DNA of 64,000 nucleotides from assembly GCA_947498785.1 (NCBI GenBank), contig CANMLS010000019.1:1-64000 (forward strand), given 5' to 3'. Both the position numbers and the translations under genes were made by a program. A model generated the notes under the pieces. It was not told the DNA's origin. It was given only the letters and a program-made list of their open reading frames with translations, and ran no database searches. The stretch is from an uncultured Aquimarina sp. (GTDB lineage: Bacteria; Bacteroidota; Bacteroidia; Flavobacteriales; Flavobacteriaceae). This document shows, in pieces, positions 1-10,700 of the stretch; positions within the stretch are counted from its first letter, which is position 1; every line of letters begins with the position of its first letter.

Positions 1-3000
1 GGAACTAAAAGTGGTCGTGCCAGCGATACAGGCTTCTGTTGTTCCTGATAAGGTTCCAGCAACTGGTGCTGCGGTAACTGTTAATGTTCTTACCTCTGAA
101 GTGACCGAATTACATACATATGTAGAACTACTAACAACCACCTGATATTGATTTCCATTATCAAATATTGTTGCCCCTGTCAAAGTTAATATTGCTGTAT
201 CACTTCCGCTATAAATATCCCCTATATTTGCAGGGTCAATATCAATAAACCCGCTTCCAGAATCTACTTGCCATTGGTATGTATCTGCATTAGAAGCAAC
301 TATAGTAAATGTAACATTTGTTCCTGAACATATACTTGCATTAGATGGCTCTGTTGTAATTGATGGTGAAACTCCTGGTGTAGTTACATTTGTATTTGTA
401 CCTGTATAGCCATCGGTTCCAGAAGTAACTACTCCATTTCCATCCACAGTAAGGCCAGCTCCAAACGTACCACTTCCTAAAAATCCATTATCATCTTCAT
501 CTGTAAATCCGGCTTCAATGACATCGTTACAACCATCATCATCACTGTCTAATTCTAAGAAATTATCATTATCATCGGTATCACTATCAGTAATAGCATA
601 GTTTATCGTTCCGCTATCTTCATTTCCTGATCCTTGAACAGTGTCTGGAATTCCATCTGTTCCTACGCTACCCGATACAACTCCGTCAACATGAGCTTGA
701 TTATGTCCAGCTTCTTCAGCATCATAAATTCCATCATTATCACTATCCAAATCAAGACGATCTACAATTCCGTCACCATCAAAATCTCTATCATAACACA
801 ATTCGAATGAATTTGCTTTAAAAACTAACCAAGAATCAAAAACGTTATCTCCATTATCGGCTACCCCTATCTTAATTGTATTATCTCCAGCAGTAAGTAC
901 TGCAGAAAATGTAATCGTGGTTGTAAATCCATCAGCCTCTATATTTACTGCATTAGGATTTGTTTCGTTATCTATAAAAAATGCACTATCAGTAGTATTA
1001 TTTATTGTATTTATACTTATTTGTGATCCTGAAGGTGTTAAAGCTACATTGGTTCCATTTACGAATACTTTGGCAGCATCATTTAATCCTGTATTTACAA
1101 AATCATTATATTCTTCTGAAGCAAATACTAATTCACCAATAATTGTTGTTTTGCTGGGAATATTGACCACAAATTCTAAACTAGAGACATCAAACTCTGT
1201 ACTACCACCTCCCGCAAAATCCGAATCTGTTCCCCCTCCTGCAACTCCTGTTCCGTCTCCATTAAATCCTAAAGCGGGACCAAATGTAGAAAACGGAGGC
1301 ATAGGTTCGTCTTCATAATATTGGTTAGACAAATTATCATCTAATTCGAGCACATTCCCCGAAGAAAATATGATTCCTTTATCAAATCCTACGAATGCAT
1401 TGGTACCTCCACCATTATCTGTTATTTGATCTCCATCATTAAATGTTCCTATTTGTGGTACCGTTCCATTACCAACATTAACGGTTGAAGAAATTAATGT
1501 CAGATCTGTATTGGGTGCAAATAATAGATTTGCTAAAGTTACTGAATTACTTTCTGCGGTAATTTCAAAAATTGTATTAGCATCATCAACCAATTCTATT
1601 CCGAAGGAACCACCGCCAAAATCGCATTCATAAATATCTGGAATTCCATCATTATCATCATCTTTATCATCTCTATCAGAGACACTGTCATTATCAGAGT
1701 TTTGTGTTGCTATAGCTGGTCCTGCAGGGTCTATAATTTGTCCATCTGTAATTGTATCATCTCCAGGCTGACCGTCCTGAAGTATATATGAAGCAGTAGG
1801 AACATTATTTACCCCTATCACACTTGTATTATATGTCGTTGTAAAGTTTTGGAATGTATCAATAGCTCCTCCAGGACTAACTGGTCCATATTTACGATAG
1901 GTATATCCTGACAAAGAGTTTGCCACATGCCAATAATAGGTTACCGTTACATCATCATTTGGCGCAACACAATTCAATGTAAAATCAATCAACCCAAAGG
2001 GATAATTGTATCCTGTATCATTAGTTGCTAATTCAGATTCTAATACCGTTTCTATACTTGTAATTTGAATACAATCTCCAGTAGCTTCAACAGTAACAAA
2101 TCCTGTTCCATCTGCGATTAACAATGTAGCTACATTATTTTGTAAAGAATCCAAAATACCATCTCCGTTACCATCACCGCCATTAGGCCCCTGATTCTCT
2201 TCTGTTCCTGGAACACCATCACCATCATCACATCCAGTTGCAATAGCATCATTAGTTACAGCAGCAACTATTCCTGTATCATAAGAAGCTGCTACTACTA
2301 TTCCTTTAGAGTTCACAGTCGCATTCACTACCGTTAATGGTTCGGTTGCTGTATTTGCTGGATTATATACTCCACCATCTCCTCCATCTGCATTAGGGTT
2401 AGCATAGGCTTCATTAGCATCACTACATCCGTCAACATCACTATCAATTGATTGAAAATCTGGATTTCCTGCAATATTTGCATCAGCAATTGTATAATTT
2501 AGCACTGCAGCATTTGTATCTACATCTTCGAGTGCGTTAAAAAGGCCATTATCCCCTGACCCTGTATTGGCACCATCTATTCTCCCATCTGTTCCCACTG
2601 TCTGTCCATGACCAGCTTCAACTGCATCATAAATCCCATCATTATCACTATCTAAATCAAAAAAGTCTGGTACACCGTCTCCATCGGTATCAAAACTAGC
2701 CTGAATAATATTATCATCATTTCCAATTAAATCGTCATTATCATCATCATCAAGATATGCAAAAACATTATCTGAATCTACATCTGCATAGGGATTCGTT
2801 GGAGATTCATCTATATTTGGTATTCCATCATTATCTACATCCAAATCTAATGGATCTAGTATTAAATCCTGATCTTCATCAAAAGCAGACGTTGCCCCTG
2901 GACAAGCAAACCCATCATTACTTGAAGTAGTAGCTGTAGAATTTAAAAAAGAGGCTGTTGGTGTTAGCGTATTATAATCACTAATTAAATACATTCCTCC

Positions 3001-6000
3001 GTCATTATACGACACATATAAACGATTTTCTGCATCGGTAAATGCTGCTCCAAAATTAGTTGTAAGAGTTATACCAAAACCACTGATTGGTGTAACTGTT
3101 TTCTCTAAAGTAGTAAGATCCCATATTACTAATTCAGCATTACTAGTAACCCCATATAGTTTTCCATTAATAAAAACAACATCATTTGTTTTTTGACTTG
3201 GAGGAGCCCCCCCTCCTACAGCTGTAAATGTAACTGTTATCACATCTGGCGTTCCTCCCTCTGGTAATGTTGATACATTTGCTATTCGATCATAATGATT
3301 CCCTCTATTGATCCATAAATTATCACTATTATCTACATCTCCAGAAATACCTCCTCCAGAAAAACCACCTCCTAAAGGACCTAGATCCTTTATTGCACCA
3401 TTAGCTCCTATCTTAATGAGATGGTTATGGATTGGGCTTGAACCTCCTCCTTTACCAATACCATACACAAAATTATCTGTTGTATTGTATCCTGTTGCGT
3501 TATATAGTTGTGTAATATTAATAGGGTCTGAGTATTCTCCTGTTATAGGATCATAACTTTTTAATTCTCCTGCTATAATTTGATAAAATGTATGCGGACA
3601 GTTAAACGGAATTAGGACACAAGCTGTAGATTCTTGATCATCCAAATAATCAGTTCCAGGAACTGTATACCCATCTACTCCGCTAGTTACAACTCCATTC
3701 TCATCTACTGTAACTGGTGCAGACCCTAAAACCCCATCAACATCAACATCTGTAAAACCAGCTTCTATTACATCATTACATACATCTCCATCTGAATCCA
3801 ATGATTGAAAATCAGGATTTTCTAAACTATCTGTATCAGTAATTGTATAGCCAAGAACCCCCGAATCAGCAGCGCTTTCTACTCCGTCAAAAAGACCATT
3901 ATTTCCTGACCCTGTTTCTTGTCCAGTAATCCTACCATTTGTATGCGGTAATCCATGTCCTGCTTCTACTACGTCATAAATCCCATCATTATCGCTGTCT
4001 AAATCAAAAAAATCTGGAATTCCGTCGGCATCGGTATCAAACTCTGTTTCTACGGCTTCATCCAGGTTTCCAATAGCTCCCATATTGTCATTATCATCAA
4101 GATATGCAAATACATTATCTGCGTCTACATCTGCATAAGGATTTGATGGGGATTCGTTTATATTTGGTATACCATCACCATCTACGTCCAGATCAAATGG
4201 ATTTAGATTGTTGTCTCCATCCTGATCTATAACAGAAATTGCTGTAGGGCAGGAAAAACCATCATTACTGGTTGTAGAAATTGTAGAACCTAAAAAAGAA
4301 ACTATCGGAGTACCAGTATCATAATCCTCAATGTGATATAAACCTCCATCATTATAAGAAACGTACAAACGATTTTCTGAATCTGTAAATGCTGCACCAT
4401 ATCCTATAGCTATAGGAATACCAGAAAGGGGTACTTCTGTTTTTATTGAGGTATCCAAATCCCAAATCACCAAACTTGGTGCTTGACTAACTCCATATAA
4501 CTTTCCATTGATAAATACAACATCATTTGTCTTTTCTGTTGATCCTCCTGTAAAACTTATGGTTACTACTGCTGGAGCCCCCCCTGCAGCAAGAGTAGAC
4601 AAACCTTCTATTTTATCATATTCTCCGTTCCTATCAATCCATAAATTATCACTATCATCTACATCACCAGATATCCCTCCGGTTCCCATATTGGTTAGTT
4701 CTCCAAGATCTTCATATGTACCACTTGCATCGATACGAATTAGATGTTCATTTATATCACCTTCTCTTCCTATGCCATATGCAAAATTATCTAATGGATT
4801 ATATCCCACTGCATTATACCTCAGTGTTGTATTTATAGGATCTGAATAATCTCCAGTAATAATATTATAACTTCTGAGATCACCATCAATAATTTGATAG
4901 AAATTAGAAGAGCAACTAAAAGGTGTTAAAGAAACAGAGCAAGCACTATCATCCCCAGCATCCAATACTTCGGTTGTTGTGTCTTGAGGACTTCCTGTTA
5001 TTGTCGGCACTCCATCTTCATTTACCACATCACCTAAACTGTTATCTACATCTAAATCTGCTATATCAAAAGAACCTGCTCCTTCTATAGCATCTGCACA
5101 GCCGTCATTATCAGAATCAGTAGATTGAAAATCATCATTTCCTACCCCGTCTGTATCGGCTATAGTATAATTAATAATTCCAGAATCCAATGAGTTTTCA
5201 ACTGCATCAAACAAACCATTAGTCCCTGAACCTGTTTCCTGACCTATAATTCGACCATTAATATGTGACAATCCATGTCCAGCTTCAACCACATCATAAA
5301 TTCCATCATTATCACTGTCTAAATCAAAAAAATCTGGTACACTATCTCCATCTGTATCAAAACTAGCTTGAATAGCATTATCATTATTTCCTATTAAATC
5401 GTTATTATCATCATCATCTACATAGGCAAATATCCTATCATTATCATTATCTGCAAAAGGATTTGAAGGAGATTCTTCTATATTAGGAAGTCCATCACCA
5501 TCTACATCTAAGTCTTGAGCATTAAGGTTTCCATCGCCATCCTGATCTATAGGAGAAGCCGCTAACGGACATGACAGACCATCATTTCTCGTAGTATTGA
5601 CTGAAGTACCTATCAATTGACCAGCTGGTGAAGTAGTATAATTATTTAATACATAAATCCCTCCATCATTAAATGATACATATAACCTGTCATCAGCATC
5701 TGTATAATTAGCTCCGTATACTGCTCCACTAGTCGGGATACCAGTAATTGGCAATGTACTTCTGGACGGTGTAGTAAGATTCCATACATATAACTCATTA
5801 CCATCATTTGTTCCATATAATACATCATTGATAAAGACTAGGTCAGATGCATTCATTGTTCCAGCAACTGGACCTCCAAAAAAAGAATTATTTAAGAAAG
5901 TAGTAGTAATAGTTCGTGCTGCATCAGGAGTAAGTGTATTTAAACCATCAACTCTTCTTAAATTTGTTCCGATTCTTAAATATAAGCTTCCTGAATCATC

Positions 6001-6417
6001 AAAATCTCCTGCAATGAATGACGAACCTCCTGCTGGGGGATTATCGATGACTCCCAAATCTTCAGTATTTCCATCACTTCCTATACGAATTATATGATGC
6101 TCGGAAGTCGTCCCTTGCTCAAAAACTGCATACATGTAATTATCTACTCGGTTATAACCTCCTGCATTATATTCTTCTATGCTGTTAAGAGTATTTCCAT
6201 ACTCTCCATCTATAGCATTATATATTCTAAGCTCACCATTAATTACCTGATAGAAAACATTTGAACAAGTAAATGCAGGTAAAGAAGACTGTCCATAACC
6301 AACATAATTTACCATCAAAATCAAAATGAAGGCAATTAATAAATAACTCTTATCTGTTTTAATAAAAATATATTTTGATATCCTTATTTTATTATATAGT
6401 TGCGTATAAATTTTCAT
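1..6417 (-). CDS. Giant secreted repeat protein with TSP3 repeats and choice-of-anchor L domain (partial, C-terminus outside window)
   Basis: One frame stays open for 2,139 codons from ATG at 6417 to the left edge, so the gene is truncated by the window. Residues 1-43 form a long signal peptide ending near VGYGQ. Three tandem modules follow (about residues 48-495, 496-932 and 933-1390). Each has a beta-propeller-like part (YQIIxGxLxSY, VVFINGKLYGV, NDGGxY) and then a run of acidic DxDxDG thrombospondin type 3 calcium-binding repeats. Around residues 1590-1870 lies a choice-of-anchor L type domain (GIIFSSGNV, ELVFASEEYNDF), then more TSP3 repeats and an Ig-like domain near 2010-2139. Proteins of this kind in Flavobacteria usually end in a T9SS or gliding-associated C-terminal domain; that end is not visible, so T9SS export is inferred. 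Probably a surface adhesin or matrix protein. It starts 10 nt after the small membrane gene upstream, suggesting co-transcription. Confidence 0.9.
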   Translation of the reverse strand, partial: MKIYTQLYNKIRISKYIFIKTDKSYLLIAFILILMVNYVGYGQSSLPAFTCSNVFYQVINGELRIYNAIDGEYGNTLNSIEEYNAGGYNRVDNYMYAVFEQGTTSEHHIIRIGSDGNTEDLGVIDNPPAGGSSFIAGDFDDSGSLYLRIGTNLRRVDGLNTLTPDAARTITTTFLNNSFFGGPVAGTMNASDLVFINDVLYGTNDGNELYVWNLTTPSRSTLPITGIPTSGAVYGANYTDADDRLYVSFNDGGIYVLNNYTTSPAGQLIGTSVNTTRNDGLSCPLAASPIDQDGDGNLNAQDLDVDGDGLPNIEESPSNPFADNDNDRIFAYVDDDDNNDLIGNNDNAIQASFDTDGDSVPDFFDLDSDNDGIYDVVEAGHGLSHINGRIIGQETGSGTNGLFDAVENSLDSGIINYTIADTDGVGNDDFQSTDSDNDGCADAIEGAGSFDIADLDVDNSLGDVVNEDGVPTITGSPQDTTTEVLDAGDDSACSVSLTPFSCSSNFYQIIDGDLRSYNIITGDYSDPINTTLRYNAVGYNPLDNFAYGIGREGDINEHLIRIDASGTYEDLGELTNMGTGGISGDVDDSDNLWIDRNGEYDKIEGLSTLAAGGAPAVVTISFTGGSTEKTNDVVFINGKLYGVSQAPSLVIWDLDTSIKTEVPLSGIPIAIGYGAAFTDSENRLYVSYNDGGLYHIEDYDTGTPIVSFLGSTISTTSNDGFSCPTAISVIDQDGDNNLNPFDLDVDGDGIPNINESPSNPYADVDADNVFAYLDDNDNMGAIGNLDEAVETEFDTDADGIPDFFDLDSDNDGIYDVVEAGHGLPHTNGRITGQETGSGNNGLFDGVESAADSGVLGYTITDTDSLENPDFQSLDSDGDVCNDVIEAGFTDVDVDGVLGSAPVTVDENGVVTSGVDGYTVPGTDYLDDQESTACVLIPFNCPHTFYQIIAGELKSYDPITGEYSDPINITQLYNATGYNTTDNFVYGIGKGGGSSPIHNHLIKIGANGAIKDLGPLGGGFSGGGISGDVDNSDNLWINRGNHYDRIANVSTLPEGGTPDVITVTFTAVGGGAPPSQKTNDVVFINGKLYGVTSNAELVIWDLTTLEKTVTPISGFGITLTTNFGAAFTDAENRLYVSYNDGGMYLISDYNTLTPTASFLNSTATTSSNDGFACPGATSAFDEDQDLILDPLDLDVDNDGIPNIDESPTNPYADVDSDNVFAYLDDDDNDDLIGNDDNIIQASFDTDGDGVPDFFDLDSDNDGIYDAVEAGHGQTVGTDGRIDGANTGSGDNGLFNALEDVDTNAAVLNYTIADANIAGNPDFQSIDSDVDGCSDANEAYANPNADGGDGGVYNPANTATEPLTVVNATVNSKGIVVAASYDTGIVAAVTNDAIATGCDDGDGVPGTEENQGPNGGDGNGDGILDSLQNNVATLLIADGTGFVTVEATGDCIQITSIETVLESELATNDTGYNYPFGLIDFTLNCVAPNDDVTVTYYWHVANSLSGYTYRKYGPVSPGGAIDTFQNFTTTYNTSVIGVNNVPTASYILQDGQPGDDTITDGQIIDPAGPAIATQNSDNDSVSDRDDKDDDNDGIPDIYECDFGGGSFGIELVDDANTIFEITAESNSVTLANLLFAPNTDLTLISSTVNVGNGTVPQIGTFNDGDQITDNGGGTNAFVGFDKGIIFSSGNVLELDDNLSNQYYEDEPMPPFSTFGPALGFNGDGTGVAGGGTDSDFAGGGSTEFDVSSLEFVVNIPSKTTIIGELVFASEEYNDFVNTGLNDAAKVFVNGTNVALTPSGSQISINTINNTTDSAFFIDNETNPNAVNIEADGFTTTITFSAVLTAGDNTIKIGVADNGDNVFDSWLVFKANSFELCYDRDFDGDGIVDRLDLDSDNDGIYDAEEAGHNQAHVDGVVSGSVGTDGIPDTVQGSGNEDSGTINYAITDSDTDDNDNFLELDSDDDGCNDVIEAGFTDEDDNGFLGSGTFGAGLTVDGNGVVTSGTDGYTGTNTNVTTPGVSPSITTEPSNASICSGTNVTFTIVASNADTYQWQVDSGSGFIDIDPANIGDIYSGSDTAILTLTGATIFDNGNQYQVVVSSSTYVCNSVTSEVRTLTVTAAPVAGTLSGTTEACIAGTTTFSS

Positions 6418-6427
6418 AAGCTATTTT

Positions 6428-6895
6428 TTATGAAACTGTTATATTTTTTTTCTGGACGTATTCTAAAGAATCTGTATTCGTTATATTTTTTGAAATGTAA
6501 AGGATAAGCCTACTCTTCGATAGTGAATAATATTTTGGTGTTTGCACTAAATGGTTTTCAAAAAAAGTAGAAATAATAATAAATGAATTGGTTGATTCAT
6601 TATTTTTCAATGTATTACCATCTATAGTTCTAAACTGAAGCGAAAAAAGTTGGTTAGCTTGTTTATTTTTTTGATTAATTGTAACGTCTACTTGATAGGG
6701 ATAATCCTCTATTAGTAGTGAAGATGACGTTTCTAGAAAGGAGTATGCCAAAAAAGAATAAATCCCTAACAAAAGAACTATTCCTCCTATTAAAATTATT
6801 GATATATAGTTAGATAAATTATCTTTTGTCGATAGATATTTTGATACAACTTTGTTGGGTGCAGAAAAATGAAACCTTGTCATGGTTAATTTCAT
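6428..6895 (-). CDS. Small membrane-anchored hypothetical protein
   Basis: A 155-residue ORF that I do not recognise. A short cytoplasmic N-terminus is followed by one strong hydrophobic segment (about residues 30-52, IISIILIGG-like through YSFLAYSF) and a predicted extracytoplasmic beta-rich C-terminal part of about 100 residues. It ends 10 nt before the start codon of the giant repeat protein, so the two are probably one operon and it may help export or anchoring of that product; this is inference from position only. Base composition is typical of the region, and no homologous family is evident to me. Confidence 0.55.
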   Translation of the reverse strand: MKLTMTRFHFSAPNKVVSKYLSTKDNLSNYISIILIGGIVLLLGIYSFLAYSFLETSSSLLIEDYPYQVDVTINQKNKQANQLFSLQFRTIDGNTLKNNESTNSFIIISTFFENHLVQTPKYYSLSKSRLILYISKNITNTDSLEYVQKKNITVS

Positions 6896-6905
6896 ATTAA
6901 ATTTA

Positions 6906-6972
6906 TCGTTATTCAGGTCTAAACTACTGTCGGCTCGCCAAAACTTTTACAATAGTGAGATTGTTATTGTTA
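6906..6972. repeat. Degenerate ~65-bp dispersed repeat, copy 1
   Basis: Shares TCGTTATTCAG, then GGCTCGCCAAA, then TTTTACAAT and TGTTATT in the same order and similar spacing with 11143-11206. Both copies lie on the upstream side of minus-strand genes for secreted proteins. Read on the minus strand the core is TTTGGCGAGCC. Nature unknown: shared regulatory element or remnant of a small mobile repeat. Confidence 0.5.
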
Positions 6973-7276
6973 TATTATATTTTTTTAGTTATTCATCATT
7001 TTATATGATTTACTCATATCGAATCAACAAAATCATAACGATAAAAATTCGTTATTTTTTATTATAGAGATAAAAGTGTTGCTTCCCATAGCAATTTATT
7101 TCAATGATTAAGTTCAAAAATTATATTATTTATGGTATAAATACATGTTATTATTCATACTAAATATCCTCGTTCACATCTTAAAAATAAATCACTCCAA
7201 AAAAGTACATTTGACGTTATAAAATAGAAAAGTAAAATGTCAAACGTAATTTTTTATAATAAGCAATCATTTTTAA

Positions 7277-7304
7277 AACACCTCGTAGGTGTTATACTTT
7301 TTTT
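7277..7304. terminator. Short hairpin with T-run, possible terminator
   Basis: AACACCT-CGT-AGGTGTT forms a 7-bp stem at 7277-7293, followed on the plus strand by ATAC and seven T. On the minus strand it is followed by TTAAAAA. No adjacent gene clearly needs it. Confidence 0.35.
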
Positions 7305-7460
7305 AACATTATAAATTTATACATAAAAGATTGATTATTAACAACTTAAAACAACAAAATAATTACGGATAAACCGTATAAATAGTGTAAAAATCTGATA
7401 ATCAATCAAAAACAAACAAAACCAAAGAGAAGATAAAAATACTTTGTAGTCTATTATTTA

Positions 7461-7487
7461 CAAAAATGCCTTATAAAGGCATAAAAA
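7461..7487 (-). terminator. Hairpin, possible terminator
   Basis: ATGCC-TTATAAA-GGCAT stem at 7466-7482; the minus-strand transcript continues with a run of T. It may be a second terminator downstream of the sulfatase or end an unseen small RNA. Confidence 0.35.
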
Positions 7488-7641
7488 ACTAGGTTTCTTC
7501 ATTTAAATCAGAAAGAAAAGCGCAATTAAACGATTAAATATGTATTTAAAACCACACCCACTCTCTTTAATTATTATTATAAAGCCTTTCTTTTATAAAC
7601 ATAAATTGTATCATTATATGATTAAAAAAGGGGGCTAAATT

Positions 7642-7688
7642 TATAAAAAAATCCAAATGAGTAAACTAAATTAATTTACCCATTTGGA
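7642..7688 (-). terminator. Rho-independent terminator of the sulfatase gene
   Basis: TCCAAATGAGTAAA pairs with TTTACCCATTTGGA (one mismatch) across a loop of 9 nt, followed on the minus strand by seven T. It lies 43 nt beyond the sulfatase stop codon. Confidence 0.75.
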
Positions 7689-7730
7689 CAAGTTTTTATG
7701 CATTATATCGATCCATAATCTAGACGATAT

Positions 7731-10700
7731 TTACATTTTTATTAATCTTTTTATCATTATCCTGTTATCTATATTTATTTTAACAAAATACTGTCCTGCA
7801 GGTAAATCTTGAGCAGGCACTTTTATTTTTTCTTCTTTTTGATAAGATCTTAAAAATAAAGATTGCCCAAGATTATTGAATAATTCTATCTCTGCATTTT
7901 GATAATTATCTCCCTTTATAGTAATATTAATTTGATTATTAAATGGATTTGGATATACAGAATTTTCATCTACTTTGGTTACTATTACTTCTTCTACCAT
8001 AGCTTGAGCTTGTGTTTGTGTTTCTGTTTCTTCATTTTCGTTTACAACATCCATTTCGTTTGCTCTTGCTGGGGACGAAGTACATCCACTAATAACCACA
8101 TCATCAATATAAACCCAATCTTGATTACCAGAAGCATCTGCTCTAAATCGGATTTGTGTATTTGACGTAAAAGGCCCAGTAATAATCGCCTGATCATTAT
8201 AACGCTGATCATTTACAAATTCATCTCCTTGATTCCATTCTTCAACTGTAGTAAAGTTTGTTCCTCCATTTGTTGATATCTGAAGCCAAAAATCTTCATT
8301 ACTATTATCCATACTTCTACAGTAATATGAGAAATCGATTGTAAGTTCATCATATATTGTAAGATCCAAGTCACTTGTAGTCATAACCGATGTATCAGTA
8401 TCATCTTGTAATCTCACACAATAGGTTCCGTTTGCATATGCTGCATTATCCGAATTTCTTCTTGCATCAACCCCACCATCTATCCAAATTCCTAATCCTG
8501 ATTCAAAATCTTCTGAATTAATCACAGAATAGGTACATACTGGAGGTGGCGGCGGCGGTGTACTATCTACACAAGCAGCTTCTGCTACTTGTGTTGCAGA
8601 AAGTGCAACATCATAAACCGCTGCTGCATCCATTTTTCCGGTATAGAAATTATCAGTAGTTTCTCCAAAGCTATCCTTTTTTTGAATTCCTCCTATACCT
8701 CCTGATCCAATATGAGTAGATACAGAACTTGGTGCTGATGAGCTAGAACTTACAGAAACACCATCAATATACAATTCTTGACTTGTAGCACTCCCATCAT
8801 AGGTAACTGCAATATGATGCCAATCACCATCACTTGGAAAAGCTGCACTTATGTCATCAAAAACTGTTGAACTGCTTCTTACTCTAGATTCTAGGTTAGA
8901 TCCATTTAATCTTAAAACAACTCCCCTAAGTCCCCCTCCTTCTTCAAAAAGATTCTGAATACCAGATAAAGCTGTTGGTTTTATCCACATAGCAATACTT
9001 CTTTGTGACATTGGTGAAATCAAGAATGGCCCTGGGTTTTGGCTATATTGTATTTTTGTAGCTCCATCAAATACAAAAGATTGATCTCCTTCTTTAAAAT
9101 CTACATTATCATAGGTAAGTGTCCCTACTGTAGAAAGAGGATCATTATTATTTACAGATGCATCATTCGCTCCAACTGTGCTGTCAAAATTCCAAAATGC
9201 GATATAAGAATCGGGAGCACCGCATCCTCCAGGAGGAGGTGTAGTAATCTCAATAACCTCTGGTAAAGGAACAGTAGCACCATTACTTCTATACGTTGGT
9301 AAAGGTGCCGACACATCAATCAAATAATTACGAAGATCTGTACTCATATCATTTGCAATCGTCAGTGTTGCTGTATCTGGTGAGCCCGCCAGTAAGTTAT
9401 TAGATTCACCTATATCAGAAACTAAGTTATATAACTCGTATGAGGCTGTTTCATAATAGTGAATAAGTTTGTAGTCTCCTTTTCTGATAACAGAAACTGG
9501 TCTTTGGTCACGTTGATTATTTGCTATATATCCAGGAAAATGCCAGTAAATTGCATCTCTTCCCAAATTTGGATTAGATCCATTAAGCATTGACCATTGA
9601 CTAACCCCATCTATATCATAATTAGCTGGTAAAGAAGCTCCTGCTATTTCTGCTAAAGTTGGATATAAATCGAAAGCTACAATAGGCGTTGTATTCACTG
9701 TACCCATGTTAGCTAGTAAGCCTTCTGACCATGCAAATGTGATTGAACGTATACCTCCTTCTGTATATTCACCTTTCATACCCTTTAAAGGTGCATTATC
9801 TTCTGGGCCATTTGCTCCACCATTATCTGAAATAAAATACACTAATGTATTTGCAGAAAGCATTTGTCCTACGTTTCTAGGGTCTGGAGTAGTCTTTAGA
9901 TAATCTATAATTCTACCTATGGTTTGATCCATTCCTTCTAAAATTGCAGCTTGCGCAACATTATCATGCCCAATCAGACTGGGATTTGTATTATTTTTAG
10001 CCACATATTTAGAATACAAATCTGGTCTAGCGTTAGCTTGTCCCCATGGACCATGAATCGCAAAATTACTAAAATGCATAAAAAATGGAGAACTATTATT
10101 TGTATCCATAAAATCAATCGCTGCATCTGCCAAGGCATCTGTGACATGTTTTTTTGTTCCGTCTAAAGAGTTATCCCCAGCCAAAGCTAATGATTCTGTG
10201 GCTGTATATGGAGCTGCATATACATCTAGTTCTGGGCCAATTCTCGAATGAAACTCCCAGTTACCTCCTGATAATGAAGCAAAATATGATCCTGGAGCTC
10301 CATCTGAACCTCCTCCATAATTAAAATCAAACCCTTGATCCAATGGTCCATTATTTTGACTTCCACCAGAATGATATTTTCCAAAATGTGCTGTTGTATA
10401 GCCTGCCGTCTTTATCGTTTCTGCAACGGTAATAGCACTTGCAGGAATTTCATCTTCTCCATTAGAGATTCCTTGACTAGGTCCTACCAAAAGTGTATTA
10501 TTTCCTCCTCTATTTAAACTATTAACTGCAAATACGTTGTTATCAGGTCTTGATGCCCATTGTCCACTTAATATTGCTGCACGAGTTGGAGCGCAATTGG
10601 CACCATTTACATAAGCATTTGGAAATGAAATTCCCTCGCTAGCTAATGTTTGAAGTACTGGCGTTTCATAAAAATCACTTACATTATTAAAATTTACGGT

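Larger units (their letters stand above)
6896..7730. other. Gene-poor 835-nt interval between sulfatase 3' end and surface-protein operon
   Basis: No convincing ORF on either strand; a 61-codon plus-strand frame at 6882-7067 looks like chance in AT-rich DNA. The interval holds one copy of a degenerate repeat (6906-6972) just upstream of the small membrane gene and three hairpins (7277-7304, 7461-7487, 7642-7688). Confidence 0.6.

Noticed and set aside
917..1318. 133-codon plus-strand frame
   Set aside because: Antisense shadow of the giant repeat protein, which has clear domain motifs on the minus strand.
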